From positions 186,001-250,000 of the forward strand of contig NZ_SEWW01000003.1 in assembly GCF_011090385.1 (NCBI RefSeq): DNA of 64,000 nucleotides, given 5' to 3'. Below the pieces are notes generated by a model. The model ran no database searches, was not told where the DNA came from, and saw nothing but the letters and a program-made list of their open reading frames with translations. Source of the stretch: Aquirufa beregesia. Lineage in GTDB: Bacteria > Bacteroidota > Bacteroidia > Cytophagales > Spirosomataceae. Positions 7,278 through 16,488 of this stretch are shown in pieces (position 1 is the stretch's first letter; every line of letters starts with the position of its first letter). A program made the translations under genes and the position numbers.

Positions 7278-9434
7278 TTATAATTCTAAGTCAATTTTAT
7301 CATCATTTATCTCTTGCTCTTCTTCCACTTTTTTGTCTAGACCATGTTTTGAAATAAACTCATTTGTTTTAATATCAATAATATCAAACACATTAGGATC
7401 GTCTAGATTTATTGATTCTATTGTTTCTTTTTTAAATTTCTCAATCTCCGCTTTCAACTCATAATTTTGAATTTCTTTTGATGATAGATTTATTAGTTTA
7501 TCCATAATTCTTGCACCTAATGATAAAGTTCTTTCACTAAAAGTTGCTACGGAATGTACAAGTGAAATTAATTTAGACTCTGACATAGGTTTAGAAAGTT
7601 CTGTTACTTGTAGAAACTTAAATGCATTTGTAATCCAACCCTTAAAGTAATCAGTTTTCGAAAAATTCACTAGTGATCTATCATTTGTGAGAATCGCCCA
7701 TACCTCCCCATTTTTTACTATTCTTTCATTTGTAGCTTTTAATGTATAAATGTCATTATTAAAAAGGTGGTTTTTTTTCTTTATACCTAAATCATCTAAA
7801 ATGTCCATGTATTCAACCTTAATGTCTTGTACATCGTTATCCTCGTAATGGGGGGTATCAATAAACTCAATTCCGTTGGATGTGAAGATTGATTGTAAGT
7901 CAGTCATTATACTTCTTACCCAATTTTTAATGTCTGTCCTTTCTGTTTTAATTGAGTTACTGAAAGTTGCTAAGTATTCCGAAATGGTTTCTGGAACTTT
8001 TATCCCTTTGTTTTTTAAGTGAAAGTAATTGGAAATAAAAGCATTATTTGAATATTCTAATTCATTTCCTTGACTTTCAAAGCCAATATATTTTCTAGCT
8101 GTTAGTAGGTGTCCCGCACATTCGTTGAAGTAATAATAAGGCATATATATAGGACTATCTAGCTCCATTGCCTGTCTAACACTCTTTACAGAATTCTTAA
8201 AAAATCGATTTGTATTTCCTGAATATAATAAAGAGCATAAAAAAGGTAGAGCAACGCTCGGTTCTAGAATAATATTGACATCTGACCATCGACTTGCTCC
8301 AATTGCTTTTGCTGATGTAATTGGATTATTTCCATCTAATGCAACATATACAGACGCCCTTGATATTTTTGTAATAAGTGGATGAGCTGATGCCATATCC
8401 AATAAGGCATTTGTCAAATCTTCTGCAACAGAAATATCAACAGATTTTTCATTAATAAAGTAATTTTTAATTTTGGCTATACTGTTTTCCGAAATACTAT
8501 AAAAATTATTATTAATTATTGAAGCATTTATGTCCTTTAGATTTTCGAGTTGATTTGAAATATAGGCGTTCGCTATCCATAGAGATATTTTTTTAGATTC
8601 TTCTGAAGTCCATGAAAGTTCGTAATCCTTTAATAGGTCAGTTTGCGCTGAAGACAAATTGTATAACTCTATTTCATAGATACTTTGTCTGTTTTTAAAA
8701 TCGTCAAATGCAATAGGTAACAATGAAATACTTCCATTTTCATCTTTTTTTATCAGAAGTTTTCCAAAAAGGCCTCCAATTCTTTTTCTAATAATACTTT
8801 CGCTTTCTTCATTTAGGCTTAAAAAGTTCATAACGAATTCAACTAATTCGTCTTCTTTTTTACTATCATTAAAGAGGGAAAATAGAATGGTGTCTTCATA
8901 AACACTATATTTTAATTTTCCTGCGTCATCAGAAAAAACACTATAGCTGTGTAACGCTTTTTCTTTAATATCTACAATATTTCCATGTTGTCTTGGTAAA
9001 GGTAAATCAACAACATCTAAAAATTTATTCAATTTACCTTTTGACAAAATTAAGCCTGCTATAATTTTTGGTGAAAAGCATTGAGCTGTAATGCCTAAAT
9101 CTTGTGAAATCTCAGTTGCTATAAGTATTTGGTCAATTTCTGACAAATTATAAGTTGTCAAAAAATAAAACTTTTGCACAGATAGCTTATTTATAGCTTT
9201 TTTAGCATCCTTATATGCTTTATTTTTAATATCAGTTTTTTGGGTTGTAATTTGATATGCAACTTTTTCTCTTTGTCCATCTTTAATGGATACGATATCA
9301 GTACCACCGTCATAAGAACCATCTATATTAATAGGGGTCAAATTTAAAATCTCTGAAAGAACAACATTACAAGCTTTATCAAAATAATGTTTGCCAAGTT
9401 TTGTAATATGATTTGCTAATGTTTCAATGTCCAT
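7278..9434 (-). CDS. orphan nuclease-like protein: PD-(D/E)XK-like N-terminus and PIN-like C-terminal half
   Basis: I do not recognise a named family for this 718-residue protein. Residues 1-130 look like a restriction-endonuclease fold: a helix, then YDGGTDIVSI (Asp42, Asp46), then EKVAYQITTQK (Gln61, Lys66), and an alpha/beta tail FYFLTTYNLSEIDQI. Residues ~150-360 are mostly helical. Residues ~385-600 resemble a PIN-like RNase: IILEPSVALPFL (Glu391 in place of the usual first Asp), YFNECAGHL (Glu438), NNDIYTL (Asp561) and WAILTNDRSL (Asp585). The C-terminal 40 residues are acidic. There is no signal peptide. The gene is visibly AT-richer than its neighbours, has an AT-rich gap upstream and no operon partner, which suggests acquisition by transfer. 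A single-gene defence or nucleic-acid surveillance role is inferred. Confidence 0.6.
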   Translation of the reverse strand: MDIETLANHITKLGKHYFDKACNVVLSEILNLTPINIDGSYDGGTDIVSIKDGQREKVAYQITTQKTDIKNKAYKDAKKAINKLSVQKFYFLTTYNLSEIDQILIATEISQDLGITAQCFSPKIIAGLILSKGKLNKFLDVVDLPLPRQHGNIVDIKEKALHSYSVFSDDAGKLKYSVYEDTILFSLFNDSKKEDELVEFVMNFLSLNEESESIIRKRIGGLFGKLLIKKDENGSISLLPIAFDDFKNRQSIYEIELYNLSSAQTDLLKDYELSWTSEESKKISLWIANAYISNQLENLKDINASIINNNFYSISENSIAKIKNYFINEKSVDISVAEDLTNALLDMASAHPLITKISRASVYVALDGNNPITSAKAIGASRWSDVNIILEPSVALPFLCSLLYSGNTNRFFKNSVKSVRQAMELDSPIYMPYYYFNECAGHLLTARKYIGFESQGNELEYSNNAFISNYFHLKNKGIKVPETISEYLATFSNSIKTERTDIKNWVRSIMTDLQSIFTSNGIEFIDTPHYEDNDVQDIKVEYMDILDDLGIKKKNHLFNNDIYTLKATNERIVKNGEVWAILTNDRSLVNFSKTDYFKGWITNAFKFLQVTELSKPMSESKLISLVHSVATFSERTLSLGARIMDKLINLSSKEIQNYELKAEIEKFKKETIESINLDDPNVFDIIDIKTNEFISKHGLDKKVEEEQEINDDKIDLEL

Positions 9435-9742
9435 ATTAGTTTTTAAATTAAATATAAAGTTGATAATTTCAATTGTATGATAGGTTTAGCAACATTTCTA
9501 CAATCAAAAATATACCTGCCATAAATCTCCCCCAATCTACCCAAAAATTTATGTTTTGTTGAATTTTACAATGCAAATAAATTCCGCTAATCTAACAAAA
9601 AGTGATAATAAGCGAGTCAGTAAATAAGCTTTTCCCAACTTTATATTTTCCATTGACAATTAAAATAATCGAATGAAGTTTAAAGATCGCTTTCCAATGG
9701 GGAATTTAAAACGTTTAATTAGATATATTTTTTACAAAAAAA
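9435..9742. other. AT-rich intergenic stretch with no recognisable gene
   Basis: About 300 bp lie between the start of the nuclease-like gene and the icd terminator. I see no long open frame, tRNA-like fold or clear direct repeat. It presumably holds the promoter of the nuclease-like gene, but no good TTTG/TANNTTTG pair was found on the minus strand. Confidence 0.4.
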
Positions 9743-9770
9743 ACCCAAAAAGCTAAATAACTTTTTGGGT
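9743..9770 (-). terminator. terminator of icd
   Basis: ACCCAAAAAG (9743-9752) pairs with CTTTTTGGGT (9761-9770) around an 8-nt loop. Read on the minus strand it is followed by a run of Ts. It lies about 50 bp after the icd stop and is a good intrinsic terminator. Confidence 0.85.
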
Positions 9771-9818
9771 GCAGTTTATGATTTAATTAGCTTATTATGA
9801 GCTAAAAAGCAAACAGAA

Positions 9819-11051
9819 TTATTTTCCTAAAGCCGCTTTTAAATTTTCATCTAAAGCACTTAAGAATTCTTCTGTGTATAAGTAATGCTCACCATGTTGA
9901 ACTTTGTTTCCATGGATACATACCGCTAAATCTTTCGTCATTTTACCAGACTCCACTGTTGCTACGCAAACTTTTTCTAAAGTTTGGCAGAAATTAATCA
10001 AAGCTTGGTTGTTATCCAATTTACCACGGAACTCTAAACCACGTGTCCAAGCAAAGATGGAAGCGATTGGGTTGGTAGAAGTTGGTTTTCCAGCTTGGTG
10101 ATCACGGTAGTGACGAGTCACTGTTCCGTGAGCCGCTTCTGCTTCCATTACTTTACCATCTGGAGTAATCAAGACAGAAGTCATTAAACCTAATGAACCA
10201 AAACCTTGAGCTACCGTGTCCGACTGAACGTCGCCATCGTAGTTCTTACAAGCCCAAACAAAATTACCATTCCATTTTAAGGCAGAAGCCACCATGTCAT
10301 CAATCAGACGGTGCTCATACACAATACCTTTGGCATCGAATTGGGCCTTATAATCTGCTTGGAAGATTTCTTCAAAGATATCTTTGAAACGGCCATCGTA
10401 TTTTTTCAAGATGGTGTTCTTCGTAGATAAGTAAAGCGGCCATCCCTTGCTCAAAGCCATGTTAAAGCAAGAGTGAGCAAAACCACGGATAGACTCATCT
10501 GTGTTGTACATGGTTAAAGCTACACCATCGCCTTTAAAGTTATACACTTCAAAAGTCTGAGCATCACCACCATCTTCTGGAGTGAAAGTAACCGTTAATT
10601 TACCTTTTCCTTTAGTAACAAAGTCTGTTGCACGGTATTGATCACCAAAAGCGTGACGACCAATCATGATAGGAGCAGTCCAGTTAGGAACTAAACGAGG
10701 CACATTGGCACATACGATTGGCTCTCTAAATACCGTTCCATCCAAGATATTGCGGATAGTACCGTTTGGCGACTTCCACATTTGTTTTAAATCAAATTCA
10801 GTTACACGAGCTTCATCAGGAGTGATGGTAGCACATTTAATACCTACACCATATTTCTTGATGGCTTCAGCAGCCTCAATCGTTACTTGGTCATTGGTTT
10901 CATCACGGTATTCTACACCTAAGTCATAGTATTTAATATCTACATCTAAATAAGGTAAGATCAATTTATCCTTGATGAATTTCCAAATGATTCGGGTCAT
11001 TTCATCGCCGTCAAGTTCTACGACCGGGTTAGCTACTTTAATTTTTTCCAT
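9819..11051 (-). CDS. icd: NADP-dependent isocitrate dehydrogenase
   Basis: The 410-residue protein is of the eukaryote-like homodimeric (IDH1/IDH2-type) subfamily rather than the E. coli type. Landmarks are [13 protein letters not shown] at the N-terminus, [20 protein letters not shown] for isocitrate binding, [15 protein letters not shown], and [24 protein letters not shown] with [12 protein letters not shown] near the metal and NADP sites. It converts isocitrate to 2-oxoglutarate and CO2 in the TCA cycle and yields NADPH. It stands alone, with its own promoter and terminator, divergent from purU. Confidence 0.95.
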   Translation of the reverse strand: MEKIKVANPVVELDGDEMTRIIWKFIKDKLILPYLDVDIKYYDLGVEYRDETNDQVTIEAAEAIKKYGVGIKCATITPDEARVTEFDLKQMWKSPNGTIRNILDGTVFREPIVCANVPRLVPNWTAPIMIGRHAFGDQYRATDFVTKGKGKLTVTFTPEDGGDAQTFEVYNFKGDGVALTMYNTDESIRGFAHSCFNMALSKGWPLYLSTKNTILKKYDGRFKDIFEEIFQADYKAQFDAKGIVYEHRLIDDMVASALKWNGNFVWACKNYDGDVQSDTVAQGFGSLGLMTSVLITPDGKVMEAEAAHGTVTRHYRDHQAGKPTSTNPIASIFAWTRGLEFRGKLDNNQALINFCQTLEKVCVATVESGKMTKDLAVCIHGNKVQHGEHYLYTEEFLSALDENLKAALGK

Positions 11052-11114
11052 TGTTTAATACAAGTATATGATGTTACGTTCTTAAAATTACCAGACTACG
11101 TCTTGATAATCCTG

Positions 11115-11122
11115 CAAAGGTA
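11115..11122 (-). promoter_or_regulatory. -7 element for icd
   Basis: On the minus strand the sequence reads TACCTTTG, a full match to TANNTTTG, 64 bp upstream of the icd start. No clear TTTG partner was found at the expected distance, so only the -7 box is listed. Confidence 0.45.
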
Positions 11123-11156
11123 AAGACTAAATCTTTTTTACTCCATTATTTCAGCC

Positions 11157-11164
11157 TAAATTTG
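11157..11164 (+). promoter_or_regulatory. -7 element for purU
   Basis: TAAATTTG matches TANNTTTG 23 bp upstream of the purU ATG, implying a leader of about 15 nt. The -33 TTTG is not evident. Confidence 0.4.
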
Positions 11165-11187
11165 AAGAATTTACGAATAAATTTTTC

Positions 11188-12021
11188 ATGGAGACGATTA
11201 TCAAAATTGCTTGTAAGGATGAGAAGGGCTTGGTTCATAAAATTACGGGCATCTTATTTGAACAATTGGTTAACGTTACTCAAACCAATGAGTTTGTAGA
11301 TGAGGAGTCGGATCGTTTTTTTATGCGTATATCCTTTACGGGTCCTTGTGATATGGCCTTGGTTCAAGATCAATTGTTCTCTATTTTACCAAAGCAAGCA
11401 GAAGTGGAAATTATTCCTCCTAAGCAAAAACGGGTTCTTATTTTAGTGACTAAAGAGCACCATTGTTTGGGAGAATTATTGATTAAGTATCAATATCAAG
11501 ATCTGAATTTCAAAGTTGAGGCAGTCATTGGGAATCATGAAGATTTAGGCTTTTTATGCCAGCAATTCCATGTGCCTTTTCATTTTATATCGGCGGAAGG
11601 TTTGGAAAGAGAAGCACATGAGGCATTGGTAAATCAGCAGATTGATTATTATCAGCCAGATTTGATTGTATTGGCCAAATACATGCGCATTCTTACTCCT
11701 CAATTCTCTTTGAAATATAAGGGGCGACTGATTAATATCCATCATTCCTTTTTGCCAGCTTTTATTGGGGCTAGGCCATACCAACAAGCCTTTAATCGGG
11801 GAGTAAAGATTATCGGAGCTACTGCCCATTTTGTGACAGATGATTTGGATGAAGGTCCGATTATTTGTCAGGAAATTGTACCTGTGAATCATACCTATTC
11901 GGCCAAGGATATGTCCAAGGCGGGGAAAGATGTGGAAAAAATAGTCTTAGCTAAGGCTTTGCGTTTGGTTTTAGAGGATAGAGTGTTTATTCATCAAAAC
12001 AAGACCATATTATTTGAATAA
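11188..12021 (+). CDS. purU: formyltetrahydrofolate deformylase
   Basis: An N-terminal ACT domain (residues ~3-80, IIKIACKDEKGLVHKITGILFE) is joined to a formyltransferase-fold domain (~85-277). LINIHHSFLPAFIGARPYQQAFNRGVKIIGATAHFV and TDDLDEGPIICQE carry the His and Asp of the catalytic site. The enzyme hydrolyses 10-formyl-THF to formate and THF, balancing one-carbon pools and feeding formate for purine synthesis. The ACT domain in the family senses Gly/Met. At 277 residues it has the usual length. ffh follows after a 54-bp gap on the same strand. Confidence 0.93.
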   Translation: METIIKIACKDEKGLVHKITGILFEQLVNVTQTNEFVDEESDRFFMRISFTGPCDMALVQDQLFSILPKQAEVEIIPPKQKRVLILVTKEHHCLGELLIKYQYQDLNFKVEAVIGNHEDLGFLCQQFHVPFHFISAEGLEREAHEALVNQQIDYYQPDLIVLAKYMRILTPQFSLKYKGRLINIHHSFLPAFIGARPYQQAFNRGVKIIGATAHFVTDDLDEGPIICQEIVPVNHTYSAKDMSKAGKDVEKIVLAKALRLVLEDRVFIHQNKTILFE

Positions 12022-12075
12022 TTTTTGCTCGAAAAAGCGTAAATTGCATTCCCTTTTTTTAATCGATTCAAAATT

Positions 12076-13410
12076 ATGTTTGAGAATTTAAGTTCGAAGT
12101 TAAACTCCGCCATGCGTACCCTGAAGGGGAATGGCCGAATTACGGATGTCAATGTAGCGGCAACTATTAAGGAAATCAGAAGAGCCTTGATGGATGCCGA
12201 CGTGAACTATAAAGTTGCCAAGGAAATCACTGATCGAATTAAGGAGCAGGCTTTGGGACAAAAGATTTTGATTTCGGTAGAACCTGGTCAATTGTTGGTG
12301 AAGATTGTGCATGAGGAGTTGACTCAATTGATGGGAGGTCAAAAACAAGAAATCAATCTTAAGGGCGATCCTTCTGTGGTGTTAATTGCTGGTCTTCAAG
12401 GTTCGGGTAAGACCACATTCTCTGGAAAATTAGCTCAATACATTAAAAAGGGAGGTCGTCAGGTTTTATTAGTAGCTTGTGATATTTACCGTCCTGCGGC
12501 GATTGATCAGTTGAAAGTGTTGGGTGAGCAAGTAGGCGTAGAGGTTTATGCGGAGCCTGAGAATAAAAATGCGGTTAGCATAGCAGAGAATGCATTGTCT
12601 TATGCCCGTAAAATGGGTAAGAAAGTCGTGATTGTGGATACCGCTGGTCGTTTGGCTGTGGATGAAGCGATGATGAATGAAATAGCCGCGGTAAAAGCAG
12701 CGATTAAGCCAACGGAGATTTTGTTTGTGGTGGATTCCATGACAGGTCAAGATGCGGTAAATACAGCCAAAACCTTCAATGACCGTTTGGATTTTGATGG
12801 GGTGGTATTGACCAAATTGGATGGTGATTCACGAGGTGGTGCGGCATTGTCTATCCGTCAGGTGGTAGAAAAGCCTATCAAGTTTATTTCTACTGGTGAA
12901 AAGATGGAAGCTTTGGATCAGTTTTATCCTGATCGTATGGCTAACCGTATTTTGGGTATGGGTGACGTACTTTCTTTGGTAGAAAGAGCTCAGCAGGCAT
13001 TTGATGAGGATGAGGCTGCTCGATTGAACAAGAAGATTCGTCAGAATAATTTCTCTTTTGAAGATTTTTATGCGCAGTTGCAGCAAATCAAGAAGATGGG
13101 AAATATCAAGGATTTGATGGGCATGGTTCCTGGCATGGGTCAAGCTGTGAAGGATGTAGATATTTCCAATGATTCATTTAAACCTATTGAAGCGATCATT
13201 CAATCCATGACGTTGAAGGAGCGTCAAAATCCAGATATATTGAACCCTTCTCGTAAGAACCGTATTGCAGTGGGTTCTGGAACTTCGATCCAGCAGGTCA
13301 ATAATCTGTTGAAGCAATTTGAAGATATGCGCAAAATGATGCGCATGATGAATAAGGTGCAGGATGGCAAGATGAAAATGCCGAATATGGCTAATATGAT
13401 GAAGCGTTAA
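12076..13410 (+). CDS. ffh: signal recognition particle protein Ffh
   Basis: The 444-residue GTPase has the N domain (1-95), the G domain with P-loop GLQGSGKT at 106-113, then DIYRPAAIDQL, DTAGRL and TKLDGDSRGGAALS, and a C-terminal Met-rich M domain (~325-444) that binds 4.5S RNA and signal sequences. It escorts ribosomes making membrane proteins to FtsY. The closing Met-rich tail (MRKMMRMMNKVQ, MPNMANMMKR) is typical. A strong terminator follows. Confidence 0.97.
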   Translation: MFENLSSKLNSAMRTLKGNGRITDVNVAATIKEIRRALMDADVNYKVAKEITDRIKEQALGQKILISVEPGQLLVKIVHEELTQLMGGQKQEINLKGDPSVVLIAGLQGSGKTTFSGKLAQYIKKGGRQVLLVACDIYRPAAIDQLKVLGEQVGVEVYAEPENKNAVSIAENALSYARKMGKKVVIVDTAGRLAVDEAMMNEIAAVKAAIKPTEILFVVDSMTGQDAVNTAKTFNDRLDFDGVVLTKLDGDSRGGAALSIRQVVEKPIKFISTGEKMEALDQFYPDRMANRILGMGDVLSLVERAQQAFDEDEAARLNKKIRQNNFSFEDFYAQLQQIKKMGNIKDLMGMVPGMGQAVKDVDISNDSFKPIEAIIQSMTLKERQNPDILNPSRKNRIAVGSGTSIQQVNNLLKQFEDMRKMMRMMNKVQDGKMKMPNMANMMKR

Positions 13411-13432
13411 GCTTCACAAGATTTATAGGTAG

Positions 13433-13458
13433 AAAGGGAGCTTTGGCTCCCTTTTTTT
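13433..13458 (+). terminator. terminator of ffh
   Basis: AAAGGGAGC (13433-13441) and GCTCCCTTT (13446-13454) form a 9-bp stem with a TTTG loop and a T-tract to 13458. It is a clear intrinsic terminator. Confidence 0.9.
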
Positions 13459-13464
13459 GTGGGT

Positions 13465-13872
13465 TTAGGCAGGGGGATTTGTTTCTTGGATTTCGACAAG
13501 GTGGGTTAATGCATCCATCATATAGGTAATTGGAGAAAAGATGAGAAAGGCATAGGCCATGACTTTGGAATTGATTTTATAAACCATGGGGAAACCAATG
13601 GCCATGATAGCCAAGGTGAAACGGGGAATTTTATGCCGCATTAATGCTACTTTCAGGTGAATGGATTTGTTATTTGCGGGTATAATCAGTGCTTTTGATT
13701 TGATTAGGCCAAAAAATACTAATCGTAATTTGAAATGGCCGTAGCTTTTGGATAAGGTCCACAAAGAAATTTCATCTTGTAATTGGAATTTAATACCATC
13801 AACTTCCAATTTGGTTGGTATGATATGGGTAAAGTAGGCTGGTATTTTATGGAAATAGAGAACGGTATTCAA
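13465..13872 (-). CDS. small hypothetical membrane-associated protein
   Basis: I do not recognise this 135-residue protein. The first ~90 residues read like a beta-rich cytoplasmic domain (KLEVDGIKFQLQDEISLWTL, FKLRLVFFGLIKSKALIIPA), and the region from ~84 to 120 holds two hydrophobic stretches (FTLAIMAIGFPMVY, VMAYAFLIFSPITYMM). The only plausible start is TTG at 13872; an upstream in-frame stop at 13903-13905 limits extension. It is convergent with ffh and lies downstream of pheT, separated by a long palindrome. A chance frame cannot be excluded, although the length and lack of an overlapping gene favour a real one. Confidence 0.5.
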   Translation of the reverse strand: MNTVLYFHKIPAYFTHIIPTKLEVDGIKFQLQDEISLWTLSKSYGHFKLRLVFFGLIKSKALIIPANNKSIHLKVALMRHKIPRFTLAIMAIGFPMVYKINSKVMAYAFLIFSPITYMMDALTHLVEIQETNPPA

Positions 13873-13978
13873 TGTATTAGAGGTTTTAGTTTTAAGTAAT
13901 GATTACCCAAGCTTACCGAGTGTCATTCTTTTACAATGCCAAAGTATATATTTTATTGATATAACAATAGGGGTTAAA

Positions 13979-14026
13979 TAAATTATAAGTTTACTGATAA
14001 AATTTTATCAGTAAACTTATAATTTA
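13979..14026. repeat. perfect 48-bp palindrome downstream of pheT
   Basis: The two 24-base halves (13979-14002 and 14003-14026) are exact reverse complements with no spacer; each half contains TTTACTGATAAAA or its complement. It starts 21 bp past the pheT stop. It can act as a two-way terminator or be an extragenic palindromic element. There is no long T-tract. Confidence 0.8.
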
Positions 14027-14046
14027 CATAAAAGCTGTTTGGGAAA

Positions 14047-16482
14047 TTACTTGCGTATGATAGCCCCTAATTCCTTCTCAAATCGTTGAATGAATCGCTC
14101 CATGGTGGAGTCAATCACCTTGTCGGTCAAGGTTTGGTTTTCATCTTGCAAGATGAAACTAATGGAATAGGATTTCTTGCCTTCGCCTAGATTTTTGCCT
14201 TCATAGACATCAAATAGGGCTACTTGTTTCAAGATGGTTTTTTCTGTTTGTTCCGCTACCCGTTGAATCGCTTGGAAACTCACTTCTTTATTAATAACCA
14301 AAGATAAATCACGACGAACCTCTGGGAACTTAGCGATTTCTTGGTAGACAAAATCTGTTTTCTCCTGTTTTACCCAGTAATCCCAGTCGAAATCCGCCAT
14401 GAAAACATCTTGTTTGACATCAAATTTCTCGGCTAAATTCGGATGAATCATACCTAATTCTAGGCAACTTTTCTTTTGTACCGAGATGCGTAAACCATAA
14501 GCAAAAACGGAAGACCCTTCAATGACTTCTGTGTCAAAAGGTTTGTTGCCTAAGTGTTGCATGACTGCTTTGCACACTTGAAACAAATGATATAATTGCG
14601 TTTTTTGAGGAGCATGATCCCATGTTTCTCCCTGCCATAAACCAGTGGCATATAAAGCAGCATGGCGCTTCTCGATGTATTTGGCTCCTTTTTTATGGTA
14701 GGTTTTACCAAACTCCACTAATTTTAAATCCTTCTGACGACGGTTGATATTATGTGCTAAGGCTTCTAATCCATGAAACACCATGTGCTGACGCATTACG
14801 CCTAGATCCTCTGAAAGTTTATTTAAAATCTCAACGGATTCAAAGCTTAAATCCTTTTCAATCCAAGTATGAAACTCAGATTTTGTTAAGGAGTTGCTAA
14901 TGATTTCTTGAAATCCTTTGGCTGCTAATTGGTAAGCAATAGTTTGTTGGACTTTCTCTTTGTCCAGCGCTGGAAATTCTGAGATAAAATGAGCACTTAA
15001 ATGCTCCGACAATGGGATATTATCCAAACCATGGATTCTCAAAATTTCTTCGATGACATCTGCTTCTCTGGTGACATCTACCCGATAAGCAGGAGCGATG
15101 GCCGTGAAACCTGAGGAATTTAAATGGCTTAATTCAAAATCCAAGGCTACTAAAATTTCTTGAATACGCTCAGGCGCTAATTCAATTCCCATGATGGAAT
15201 GAATACGCTCATAGGTCATGTCGATTTGTGCCAACTCAGGTTGGTTGGGGAAGTAATCTACTAATTGAGACGCTACTTGACCACCCGCTAATTCTTGAAT
15301 CAAGATTGTAGCATATTGTAAGGCTAATAATTTAGCTTCTATGTCAGTACCACGTTCAAAGCGGAAAGAGGCATCTGTTTTTAAGCCATGCACTTGTGAC
15401 GATTTACGGATGCGCTCGGGTCTAAAATGCGCCACTTCCAAAAATACTCGGCTTGTGTTTTCTTGTATGCTGGAATTAGAACCACCCATGATCCCTGCTA
15501 AGCCTATTGGGCCAGAAGCATCGCAAATCATGATTTCTTCTCCATCTAATTTATGTTCAATACCATCTAGGGTAGTGAAGGAAGTTCCTGCGGCTAAAGA
15601 CTTGACGATTAATTGTTGACCTTTAATTTGTTCCCAGTCATAGGCATGCATGGGTTGGCCTAAGCCATGGCAAATGAAATTGGTGATGTCGACAATGTTA
15701 TTGATAGGACGCAAACCAATCGCTTGCAAGCGATCTTTAAGCCATTCTGGAGATGGACCAACTTTGACTTGATCTAGGCTAATGCCACAAAAACGAGTAC
15801 AGCCTTCATCTTCAATTTGAACTTGAATGGGGAAAGTATTAGCACCTTCTTGGAATGAACTAACATCAGGGAATTGGATGCTTAATCCACTAACTGCACG
15901 TATATCTCGTGCTACCCCCCAGTGAGAAGCAGCGTCTGCTCGGTTAGGAGTAAGGCCGATTTCCAATACCAAATCGGATTGAATTTGGAAATAAGTACTG
16001 GCTGGAGTTCCGTTGGCTAGTTCTGTTTCTAAAACCAAAATACCATCATGCGAATTTCCGATACCGATTTCATCTTCGGCACAAATCATCCCTTCAGAGA
16101 CTTGCCCGTATACTTTTCTTTTTTCAATGGTAAATACGGGCTTTCCTTCTTTGTCATACAAAGTTGTCCCAGGAGTGGCTACGATTACTTTTTGACCTTG
16201 GGCTACATTAGCCGCTCCACATACAATTTGAAGTAATTCTTCCTGTCCCACATCTACTGTCGTGGCACTCAATGTTTTTTCTTTGACTTGGAATTTTTCA
16301 CAGCTGATGACTTCACCAACCACAAAGCCTTTTAATCCACCAGGAATTTGATCATGAGCTTCTATACCTTCTACTTCTAACCCTGTATTAGTTAATAAGA
16401 CATCCAGTTCTTCTGGACTACCTTGCTGAGGAAGTTGTGATAAGTCTATAAAATCGTTAAGCCAAGTTGTTGAAATCTTCAT
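14047..16482 (-). CDS. pheT: phenylalanyl-tRNA synthetase beta subunit
   Basis: At 811 residues it has the full domain order: an N-terminal edge with MKISTTWLNDFIDL, a tRNA-binding OB domain (~42-155; VVGEVISCEKF, IVCGAANV), a B3/B4 editing domain (~215-375), B5 (~405-475), the catalytic-like core and the C-terminal FDX-ACB anticodon-binding domain (~715-810; YQEIAKFPEVRRDLSLVI). It forms an alpha2-beta2 enzyme with PheS, which is not in this window. The def gene ends 6 bp upstream on the same strand, so the two are likely cotranscribed. Confidence 0.96.
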   Translation of the reverse strand: MKISTTWLNDFIDLSQLPQQGSPEELDVLLTNTGLEVEGIEAHDQIPGGLKGFVVGEVISCEKFQVKEKTLSATTVDVGQEELLQIVCGAANVAQGQKVIVATPGTTLYDKEGKPVFTIEKRKVYGQVSEGMICAEDEIGIGNSHDGILVLETELANGTPASTYFQIQSDLVLEIGLTPNRADAASHWGVARDIRAVSGLSIQFPDVSSFQEGANTFPIQVQIEDEGCTRFCGISLDQVKVGPSPEWLKDRLQAIGLRPINNIVDITNFICHGLGQPMHAYDWEQIKGQQLIVKSLAAGTSFTTLDGIEHKLDGEEIMICDASGPIGLAGIMGGSNSSIQENTSRVFLEVAHFRPERIRKSSQVHGLKTDASFRFERGTDIEAKLLALQYATILIQELAGGQVASQLVDYFPNQPELAQIDMTYERIHSIMGIELAPERIQEILVALDFELSHLNSSGFTAIAPAYRVDVTREADVIEEILRIHGLDNIPLSEHLSAHFISEFPALDKEKVQQTIAYQLAAKGFQEIISNSLTKSEFHTWIEKDLSFESVEILNKLSEDLGVMRQHMVFHGLEALAHNINRRQKDLKLVEFGKTYHKKGAKYIEKRHAALYATGLWQGETWDHAPQKTQLYHLFQVCKAVMQHLGNKPFDTEVIEGSSVFAYGLRISVQKKSCLELGMIHPNLAEKFDVKQDVFMADFDWDYWVKQEKTDFVYQEIAKFPEVRRDLSLVINKEVSFQAIQRVAEQTEKTILKQVALFDVYEGKNLGEGKKSYSISFILQDENQTLTDKVIDSTMERFIQRFEKELGAIIRK

Positions 16483-16488
16483 ATTCGA

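Noticed and set aside
16013..16236. Short plus-strand frames inside pheT
   Set aside because: They are antisense to conserved phenylalanyl-tRNA synthetase sequence and show no protein-like features.
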